A DNA stretch of 64,000 bases from NCBI GenBank assembly GCA_036898215.1, contig CM072553.1:2852001-2916000 (forward strand). The letters are read 5' to 3'. The stretch is from Platycarya strobilacea. Lineage: Eukaryota; Streptophyta; Magnoliopsida; Fagales; Juglandaceae. The notes under the pieces were generated by a model. That model saw only the letters and a program-made list of their open reading frames with translations, was not told where the DNA came from and did no database searches. Below, one piece after another: positions 57,105 to 64,000 of the stretch (its first letter is position 1; each line of letters starts with the position of its first letter). Position numbers and translations under genes: made by a program.

Positions 57105-60100
57105 TCAGCAACTTACAATATTGATCAATTCCAAGCAGTGTTGGAACTTGATCCCTGTGACGACTTTCGTCAACATATCTGCCGGATTATCTTCAGTGCC
57201 AATCTTCTGAAGTAATATGTCCTCTTCTTCTAATATTTCACGTAGAAAGTGAAATCGGACATCGATATGTTTTGTTCGAGAGTGATACACTTGATTTTTG
57301 GCCAAATGAATTGCACTCTGACTGTCACAGTAAATGGTAACCTCTTGCTGCTCAAAACCCAAATCTGTTACCAGTCCCTGTAACCAAATGGCTTCTTTTA
57401 CGGCTTCTGTTACAGCCATATACTCAGCCTCTGTGGATGATAGTGCAATCGTAGACTGCAAATTTGATCGCCAACTAACTGGTGCTCCAGACATAGTGAA
57501 CACGTATCCAGTTGTCAATCGCCGTTTGTCAAGATCACCTGCATAGTCTGAGTCAACGTATCCAGTTACTAGACTATCTTTACTCTTCTCGAACTTCAAA
57601 CCAAGATCTACGGTCCCTAGAATATACCGTAGAATCCATTTAGCCGCATGCCAGTGTTTCTTTCCAGGATTATGCATATAACGACTGACCAAACTGACGG
57701 CCTGGGAGATATCAGGTCGTGTACACACCATGGCATACATTAGGCTACCAACAACACTTGCATACGGGACATTCTTCATGTAGTCCCGCTCTTCATCATC
57801 TTTAGGAGACTGCAATGCACTGAGCTTAAAATATGGGGCCATTGGAGTACTCACAGGCTTCAACTTTGAGTCCATATTGAAGCGTTGCAATACTTTCTTC
57901 AGATACTGCTTCTGAGTAAGGTGAACTGTACATTTCACCCTATCTGTGCTGATCTCCATCCCCAATATTCTTCGTGCTTCTCCTAGATCTTTCATTTCAA
58001 ACTCATGACTCAACTGAGTTTTCAACCGATCTATCTCCACCTTGCTTTTACATGCAATCAACATATCATCTACATATAAAAGCAAATAAATGAAAGATCC
58101 ATCTGCAAGTTTTCTGAAATACACACAATGATCGTATTGGCAACGAGTGTATTTCAGATCCATCATAAAACGGTCAAACCGTTTATACCATTGTCGAGGT
58201 GACTGCTTCAGTCCATAGAGAGATTTCTTCAGTCTGCAAACCAATTTTTCTTTACCAGTCTCTTTAAACCCTTCTGGTTGAGACAGATAAATCTCCTCTT
58301 CTAGATCACCATGTAAGAAAGCTGTTTTCACATCAAGTTGTGCTAATTCAAGATCATATTGTGCAACCAAAGCTAGCAATATCCGAATGGATGAATGCTT
58401 CACAACAGGAGAGAATACTTCACTGTAGTCTATTCCCTCTGTTTGAGCGTAGCCCTTGGCTACCAATCTAGCTTTGTATCGAATTCTATTTTTAGCAACT
58501 TGATCATCTTTCTGATTAAAGATCCACTTACAGCCAATTGACTTCTTTCCTTGTGGCAGTGGCACAAGTTCCCAAGTCTGGTTCTTATGAAGAGACTGCA
58601 TCTCCTCTGTCATCGCCTTTATCCATTCATCCTTTTCACTGGATTGTATGGCATCTCTGTAAGTGGTGGGGATCTCACCCCCTTCAACTGGTAGTGCATA
58701 TGTCACGTAGTCTGCAAAACGTGTCGGCACACGTTTCTCTCGTCTCGATCTACTGGTTGCTATTGATTCAATTTGACTTGGAGGTGCTGTGATTGGACTA
58801 TCATCCCCCTCTTGTCTGTCTTCTCTTGAATCATTTGGAGTAATAAACTCCACCTTCTGCGAATCACAGGGTGTTTCGCCATCATAGCTGCCTTCAGTGG
58901 AATCTTTATGCTTATGTGACTTAAGCATCTCAGATTCGTTGAAAGTAACATCTCTACTGATAATTACCTTCTTAGACTCTATGCACCAGAGTCTATACCC
59001 TTTTACACCAGAACTAAAGCCCAAAAATTTTGCTTTCTTGGCTCTAGGGTCAAGCTTACTTTCCTTTGCATGATAGTAAGCAGGACATCCAAAAATGTGT
59101 AAAGAGTCATAATCAGTAGCATGTGTACCTTTCCACATTTCAATGGGTGTTTTCCCGCCATTGGCAGCTGCGGGTAGTCTGTTGACGAGGTGGCATGCAT
59201 ATGTCACAGCTTCAGCCCAAAATTGTTTACTGAATCCAGCATTCAATAACATACATCGTACTTTCTCTAGCAAAGTACGATTCATCCGTTCTGCCACACC
59301 GTTTTGCTGCGGTGTTCCTCGTACCGTAAAGTGTCTGACTATTCCCTCTCTCCGACATACTTCCATGAAAGGGTCTAGAGTATACTCCCCTCCATTATCT
59401 GATCTGAGCCGCTTAATTTTTCTGCCGGTCTGAGTCTCAATCATCTTCTTCCAAGCAAGAAAGATGTTCAGCACTTCATTTTTATTCTTCATCGTATACA
59501 CCCACACACGACGAGAATAATCATCTACAAAAGTTACAAACCAATGCTTACCTCCCAAAGATGCAATTTTGGTAGGTCCCCAAACATCGGAGTGTACATA
59601 GTCAAGTATTCCCTGTGTATTGTGAACAGCGGTTCCGAACTTGATCCGCGTTTGCTTCCCCAATACACAGTGCTCACAAAAAGACAATTTACCAGTCTTG
59701 GCACCTTTGAGTAAGCCTTGTTTTACAAGTGTTTGCAAAGCTTTTTCTCCAGCGTGTCCCATTCGCATATGCCAAAGTCTGGTGGTGTCAGCATCAGTCT
59801 CATCTAGCTTCTCACAACCTGTAGAAGCTCTTCCAACAATAGTACTTCCTTGCAAAAAGTACAGGTTTCCTCGCCTCAAACCCTTTATAGCCACCTGAAC
59901 TCCCATTATCACTTTGAGAGTTCCGTCTTCAATAGTGATTCTGAATCCTTTTGAATCCAGAGATCCTAATGAGATAAGATTTTTCCGCAAGTCCGGAACG
60001 AACCGAACTTCGGTCAGAATCCTGACAGTTCCATCGTGCAGCTTCAACCGAATGCTCCCTATCCCCCGAGTCTTACAGGCACTGTCGTTGCCCATAAGTA

Positions 60101-61109
60101 CTGCTCCACCTTCAATCTCTGTGAAGTCAGTAAACCAGTCCCGATTGGGACACATATAATAGGTGCATCCGGAATCCATAATCCAATCATCGGGATGACA
60201 AATCAATGATGAACTTGTCAAGGCAATGTCTTGATCTTCATCTCTGTCCGCGACATTTGCTGTGGTGGGTTGATTCTTCTGTTGTCCCTTCAATTTGGGA
60301 CAATCCTTCTTCCAGTGTCCTTTGTCGTGACAATAGGAACACTCATCTTTGGCGAGTTTTCTACCGACTGATGAACCACGTGATGTGGCCCGAGTTTTCG
60401 ATTGAAAACCTTTCTTCTTTCCGGGATACCTTGACCGCGATCTCCCTCTTGCTGTAAGTGCTTCACTTGATGTATCTAGTTGTACCTGCTTATCCTTTTT
60501 CCGGTACTCATTGCTAATCAGAGAACTAGATACATCATTAAAACTAATTTTCTCCTTCCCATACAATAATGTTGTAACTAAATGATCATATGTATCGGGT
60601 AAGGAATTTAACAAAAGTAAAGCCTTATCTTCATCTTGGATTTCAACATCCAAGTTTAGTAGATCAGCAAGAATCTGATTGTAACTATTCAAATGTTCAG
60701 ACATACTAATACCTTCACGAAATTGGAATCTGAAGAGCTTTTTCTTCAAATGCAAACGGCTCTCAATACTTTTCTTCATGAACTTATCCTCCAATTTCTG
60801 CCAAAGTTCTTTTGCATTTGTCTCTCTCATGACAAAATACTTCTGATCTTTGGTAAGGCACAAACGGATTGTACTACAAGCTTGGGTGTTAAGCTTCCTC
60901 CAATCCTTTTCTGACATATCGTTGGGTTTCGCTTCCAACGCCATATCCAACTCTTGTTGGATCAAAACGTCCATCACTTCACATTGCCACATACCAAAGT
61001 TAGAAGTTCCATCAAACTTCTCAACTTCAAACTTGGCATTTGAAACTGTGGACCTACGCCCTGAACTGCTGGCATTTCCAGAGTTCCTAACTTCCCCAAC
61101 ACCTTCCAT
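57105..61109 (-). CDS. Copia Gag-Pol polyprotein, 1334 aa, intact
   Basis: One frame from ATG 61109. Gag: FEVEKFDGTSNFGMW (27-41), UBN2-type domain to about 205. Zinc knuckle CSYCHDKGHWKKDC (257-270). Protease active site MDSGCTYYMC (311-320). Integrase: H447, H452, C478, C481 zinc site, and catalytic D508, D571, E607 with 35 residues between the last two. Reverse transcriptase: ARLVAKGYAQTEGIDY (880-895), D926 in QLDVKTAFLHG, KKSLYGLKQSPRQW (961-974), YVDD (1012-1015). RNase H at the C-terminus: VDSDYAGDLDKRRLTTGY, STEAEYMA and CDSQSAIHLAKN. All catalytic residues are present, and length and order match Tnt1-type copia polyproteins. It copies the element RNA into DNA in cytoplasmic particles and inserts it in the nucleus. 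Confidence 0.95.
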   Translation of the reverse strand: MEGVGEVRNSGNASSSGRRSTVSNAKFEVEKFDGTSNFGMWQCEVMDVLIQQELDMALEAKPNDMSEKDWRKLNTQACSTIRLCLTKDQKYFVMRETNAKELWQKLEDKFMKKSIESRLHLKKKLFRFQFREGISMSEHLNSYNQILADLLNLDVEIQDEDKALLLLNSLPDTYDHLVTTLLYGKEKISFNDVSSSLISNEYRKKDKQVQLDTSSEALTARGRSRSRYPGKKKGFQSKTRATSRGSSVGRKLAKDECSYCHDKGHWKKDCPKLKGQQKNQPTTANVADRDEDQDIALTSSSLICHPDDWIMDSGCTYYMCPNRDWFTDFTEIEGGAVLMGNDSACKTRGIGSIRLKLHDGTVRILTEVRFVPDLRKNLISLGSLDSKGFRITIEDGTLKVIMGVQVAIKGLRRGNLYFLQGSTIVGRASTGCEKLDETDADTTRLWHMRMGHAGEKALQTLVKQGLLKGAKTGKLSFCEHCVLGKQTRIKFGTAVHNTQGILDYVHSDVWGPTKIASLGGKHWFVTFVDDYSRRVWVYTMKNKNEVLNIFLAWKKMIETQTGRKIKRLRSDNGGEYTLDPFMEVCRREGIVRHFTVRGTPQQNGVAERMNRTLLEKVRCMLLNAGFSKQFWAEAVTYACHLVNRLPAAANGGKTPIEMWKGTHATDYDSLHIFGCPAYYHAKESKLDPRAKKAKFLGFSSGVKGYRLWCIESKKVIISRDVTFNESEMLKSHKHKDSTEGSYDGETPCDSQKVEFITPNDSREDRQEGDDSPITAPPSQIESIATSRSRREKRVPTRFADYVTYALPVEGGEIPTTYRDAIQSSEKDEWIKAMTEEMQSLHKNQTWELVPLPQGKKSIGCKWIFNQKDDQVAKNRIRYKARLVAKGYAQTEGIDYSEVFSPVVKHSSIRILLALVAQYDLELAQLDVKTAFLHGDLEEEIYLSQPEGFKETGKEKLVCRLKKSLYGLKQSPRQWYKRFDRFMMDLKYTRCQYDHCVYFRKLADGSFIYLLLYVDDMLIACKSKVEIDRLKTQLSHEFEMKDLGEARRILGMEISTDRVKCTVHLTQKQYLKKVLQRFNMDSKLKPVSTPMAPYFKLSALQSPKDDEERDYMKNVPYASVVGSLMYAMVCTRPDISQAVSLVSRYMHNPGKKHWHAAKWILRYILGTVDLGLKFEKSKDSLVTGYVDSDYAGDLDKRRLTTGYVFTMSGAPVSWRSNLQSTIALSSTEAEYMAVTEAVKEAIWLQGLVTDLGFEQQEVTIYCDSQSAIHLAKNQVYHSRTKHIDVRFHFLREILEEEDILLQKIGTEDNPADMLTKVVTGIKFQHCLELINIVSC

Positions 61110-61730
61110 ATTAATTAAGAAATTTTAGAAGACAAATTTCAAAATTCTAACCGTACGGATGAGTCAGGAATGATCCAAATAGTTGGAAAGCACTATTTGA
61201 TCGTCGAAATCGGACTCCAAATGGCTAAGATCAAGCCCAAAATCAGATCTGAAAATCGGACGGTCCGGATCTGTCAGGCGCGTGTGATACACGCGCTGAA
61301 GGTGGTCAGAGGCGCGTGAGGAGCGTGGGATTCACGCGCCAGAGGACTCGGGAGCGCGTGGGGAGCGTGAGTTTCACGCGCTGGAGCTGCGTAGGGCGCG
61401 TGACGGCGCGTGGGAGCGTGACGATCACGCGCAGAGGACTCCCTTGGCGCGTGGGAGCGCGTGGTGCGCGTGGAAGAGTGCGTTTTACGCGTCTTCTTCC
61501 TTGGGACGCGCGTGGGGGCGCGTGGAGCGTGTTTTCCAGTCGTCTTCAACCTCCAGCTGCGAGTGGAGCGCGTGGGTACACTTTCGGACCTTCTACCGGC
61601 GCGTACGGGCTTCTCCGACGTCCGTTTTCGATTCCGTTTGCGCCTACGGATTCGTCTCGACACAAGGAACAGCCTGGAGTTGTCAAAAAATAATTTTGAC
61701 CAACTTGATTTCTGGACAGCACGAACCAGA
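61110..61730 (-). promoter_or_regulatory. Retrotransposon leader with dense CGCGTG/CACGCG array
   Basis: About 620 nt between primer site and start codon. Within 61276-61610 the hexamer CGCGTG or its complement CACGCG occurs at least 15 times, mostly inside GGCGCGTGG or TCACGCGC, in an otherwise AT-rich window. Open frames across it (for example 61274-61768 minus, arginine-rich) are by-products of the repeat. CGCG-core words are known binding sites of plant CAMTA factors; a control role here is inference. Confidence 0.6.
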
Positions 61731-61742
61731 GCTCTGATACCA
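61731..61742 (-). other. Primer binding site of young copia element
   Basis: TGGTATCAGAGC on the minus strand, two bases from the 5' LTR end; matches the initiator Met-tRNA 3' end complement. Confidence 0.88.
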
Positions 61743-61744
61743 AT

Positions 61745-62137
61745 TGTTGAGCATTCAAACCTGTCCAAAAATCACACAAGACGATTTTAACGTGGTTCAG
61801 CAATTTGCCTACATCCACAGGTGCCAAATTTACTATAATTTCTGAGATTTACAAATCACTCAAAAATTTCTCACGTAGCTCTCAAATGCACACATACAAA
61901 CTTCCCACAGCTCTCCACACCTCTCTTCTGCTCTCCACTGCTCTGTTATTTCGAATATCAGAGCTCTCCTTTTATAGGAGAGGTTTTACAAATGGTTGGT
62001 GTGGTAGGTGCAGCCAAACTAGAAAATAATGTATTGAGATAGGTGGTGCAGACATTGTTGAAGGAGGGTGGACGGTGCAGCCAAGGAGGACTGCAAAATG
62101 CTGCAAATGGTTTCACACTTTGGTTGCCTTTTCAATA
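61745..62137 (-). repeat. 5' LTR (right) of young copia element
   Basis: 393 bp; TGTTGAGCATTC to CCTTTTCAATA on the plus strand. Followed by target duplication cagca. Confidence 0.93.
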
Positions 62138-62772
62138 CAGCACTAGGAACATCATGTGATGACGATAGCTTTCTGGATGATGGAAGAAAAAATGCTCTGG
62201 CTAAATGATCAGCAAAGTGTCCTGTCAGGTCAAGTAAGCATTTGCATGAGCTCATCGTAAACTTCAGTCCAGCTTGGTACAACTGGCTTGCAGTATCTAA
62301 ATGATCAACATTAGCAACATCAATAATTTCCTCATGTGGTGACAATAGGTTTCTGGATGATGGAACTAAAAATGCTTCGTTCAATTCAACAAAGTGTCTA
62401 ATTGGTTGCTCTTTATGATTTCCAGGAAATTTTTGATGTTTAATTACTCTCTCAAAGAACTTAACCGCAAGCGAAGTGAAGGAATGATACTTATCAACAT
62501 CCGGTGCCACTGAATATGCAAGGCTGAATATTATATCAAGAACAAAGAAAGGAAGTTGATTTTTAAGTAACTGCATGTCAAACAACATTACCTCCCACGA
62601 TACTTTGTCTAACAACATACGATTTTCACTAATAACAGTAATAGATGATTCTGGAGCCCCCAATACTCTGTAGAAAAGTTCAATAATAAAGATCCCATCC
62701 ATCAAAATTAGTTTTACGAAATCGTCACTGTTAAACTTATTGTTTCTGCATAACAACTACGCACAATTTCTT

Positions 62773-63551
62773 TGTTGGGATTCGGGCCGTTCGACAAATA
62801 GTAAATAAGAATTCATGTAGCGGATACAACAAAGAGAAATGAAAACACAAGACATACAGAATAGCGATGGACACCAAGATTTGAAGTGATTTGGCTTAAC
62901 ACAAACCTACGTCCACTATTGGATCGGTCTCAATGAATTCCACTATAAAATAGAGAAAGAGTACAGAGACTGAATCATGTGATTCTTATACTAGAAATAC
63001 TTAACCTCACTTACAAGTTGAAAAGCTCTCTCTCACAACACTCAAACCCTTGCAATAGCTCTCAACTCACAAAATCAAACAAGAAACAACACAAATCTGG
63101 AACTTCACGTTCGCTTCGTTCGTCTTCTCGCTCGAGCGAAATCTTGAGCTCCTCACAGCTTGCTTCGTTCAAATGAATACAATTCTCCTTATAGGCGATA
63201 GCTCGCTCCAGCGAGACCTTCTCACTCGAGCGAAACACTATTCCAGACGGCGCCAACCTTTGCACCCAACGTTTAGCTGGAAGCGATGCAATCTTAGGGT
63301 TGACTCTCGCTCAAGTGGGAGGTCGAGCGAGAGTCGAGCGAAGTCTCTGCCTGGATCTTCCGTGATCTCGCTCGAGCTAGTTGTCAAGCGAGCATCGAGC
63401 GAACTCTCTCTCTCTCTCTCTGATGCCTCGCTCGAGCGAGGGTTGAGCGAAGTCACGGGTTAAGACTTGCTCGAGCTATCACTCGAGCGAGAGTCGAGCG
63501 AGAACATCTTGCTGTGCTTAATTGAATTCAATTCAAGCCACATCTCCAACA
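62773..63551 (-). mobile_element. Solo LTR (CTCGAGCGAG-repeat family), TSD ttctt
   Basis: 779 bp, from TGTTGGGATTCGGGCC to CACATCTCCAACA on the plus strand. Exact target duplication ttctt at 62768-62772 and 63552-63556. It is the reverse complement of the family seen at 7075-7829, with CTCGAGCGAG-type palindromes at about 63130-63490 and a (CT)n run near 63403. No internal sequence remains. It splits DUF247 copy I. Confidence 0.92.
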
Positions 63552-63978
63552 TTCTTCATGCGTCTTTACGGTGATTACTAAAATCATCAATCTTTGAAGT
63601 CAATTTGCTGCAGGAGTTTCTTAAAATATTTCAGTTTCAACTTTTCCATGGGTTCTAAACTTTTGGAGCCATGGTGGAAAGGTCCAATCGATATAACCTG
63701 AGGAGTGTAGGCTTCCTTATTCAATTTGTGAAGCCAAGTTGGAATCCTGTAGATACAACACTAGTTTGATGATAAGGGTGGCTCCAAGATTTCAGCCATT
63801 TCTTTGATGCTATTTACCAACTCATCATCTCTATGTTGATTTCCATTCCCACTATTCAGAGTGTTTGCAGCTTCCTTATCCAATTGATGAATTTCAGCAT
63901 GATTTTGATTTCCAATTGTGCTGAAGCAGTTTCCACTTCTTGTTGAATTTCTTGATCATCACTCGCTGTTTTTTCCAT

Positions 63979-64000
63979 CCCACAATTGACTGGCTTCCAA
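63979..64000. other. Start of copy I 5' flank
   Basis: CACAATTGACTGGCTTCC matches the sequence just upstream of the other DUF247 start codons; the flank continues past the window edge. Confidence 0.5.

Larger units (their letters stand above)
56555..62137 (-). mobile_element. Young, apparently complete Tnt1-like copia element, TSD cagca
   Basis: 5583 bp. LTRs at 56555-56947 and 61745-62137 are both 393 bp and differ only at 56820 (a) versus 62010 (g). Exact target duplication cagca at 56550-56554 and 62138-62142. Primer site (GCTCTGATACCA at 61731-61742, reverse complement TGGTATCAGAGC) next to the right, 5' LTR. A purine tract GGTGGAGGGGGTGAT precedes the left LTR on the minus strand. One uninterrupted polyprotein. 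On its own strand the LTR starts TA and ends CA. All parts needed for transposition look present. Confidence 0.94.
56003..63978 (-). pseudogene. DUF247 pseudogene, copy I, split by two LTR insertions
   Basis: The coding pieces on the minus strand are 63978-63557 (start MEKTASDDQEIQQEVETAS, frameshifted early), 62767-62143 and 56554-56003. The first gap is a solo LTR and the second a complete copia element; both leave exact 5-bp duplications, so removing them restores the gene order. Piece two has DFVKLILMDGIFIIELFY, LLKNQLPFFVLDIIF and one copy of the KCLLDL module. Piece three has the second module (LYEAGAKFKVSSSNCLCDLK) and DAGLLIRKGIIINWL, and ends in a hydrophobic VILLLLTLMQTVCSIIQVVKN tail. 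A frameshift near 56400 (YRTS versus YRNV) adds to the damage. Confidence 0.87.

Noticed and set aside
57334..61128. Plus-strand frames opposite the copia polyprotein
   Set aside because: Antisense shadows of the 1334-aa frame.
61274..61768. 164-residue arginine-rich minus frame
   Set aside because: It is a translation of the CGCGTG array, primer site and LTR edge of the copia leader; no family resemblance.

Overview
The window reads as nuclear DNA of a flowering plant, most likely a woody eudicot; Fagales/Juglandaceae is only a guess. The evidence is a family of DUF247 (UPF0481) genes found only in plants, several Ty1/copia retrotransposons with initiator-Met-tRNA-type primer sites, a plant-type U6 snRNA copy, and AT-rich spacers full of small inverted-repeat transposons. 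There is no bacterial operon structure, no CRISPR array and no rRNA gene, and I saw no tRNA gene by eye.

The backbone is a tandem cluster of DUF247 genes, all on the minus strand. I count seven recognisable copies plus remnants: A (about 1198-2340), B (4690-5367), C (6359-8679), E (12208-13656), D (32534-34106), J (38034 to about 40680) and I (56003-63978). There is also a ghost locus at about 22114-23340 where only the 3' and 5' flanks survive, and a 5' scrap at 23440-23669. The repeated unit carries its own flanks: a 3' untranslated region with conserved intron splice sites, and a 5' flank with a TATA box. Only E keeps an open frame (482 aa), and it has lost the usual hydrophobic C-terminal tail through a 14-nt deletion. 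The others are broken by frameshifts, internal deletions, unequal recombination and transposon insertion.

Mobile DNA fills most of the rest. 1-1197: copia integrase/RT fragment joined to copy A. 7075-7829: solo LTR inside copy C. 16052-22108: decayed copia element (184/183-bp LTRs, TSD aatag) that itself carries a 1.3-kb solo-LTR-like insertion. 23675-31713: large non-coding LTR element of LARD type with LTRs of about 3.4 kb and TSD taaat. 35250-37150: probable LINE-like remnant. 40964-43800: Tnt1-like copia element (TSD aaaat) with a large internal deletion. 44190-47147: LTR related to the LARD family, in the opposite orientation. 48484-53837: decayed copia element (356-bp LTRs, TSD aactg). 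56555-62137: very young, apparently intact Tnt1-like copia element (1334-aa polyprotein, 393-bp LTRs differing at one base, TSD cagca) inside copy I. 62773-63551: solo LTR, also inside copy I (TSD ttctt). Small MITE-like elements are scattered between.

No new multi-gene system is evident. The points most worth a second look are the decaying DUF247 array and its shared lesions, an internal 57-residue module duplication in three copies, the U6 retropseudogene, the LARD element with an invariant 187-nt block, three copia elements with non-canonical TA...CA LTR ends, and two dense short-motif arrays in retrotransposon control regions. All comparisons were made by eye; alignments were not computed.
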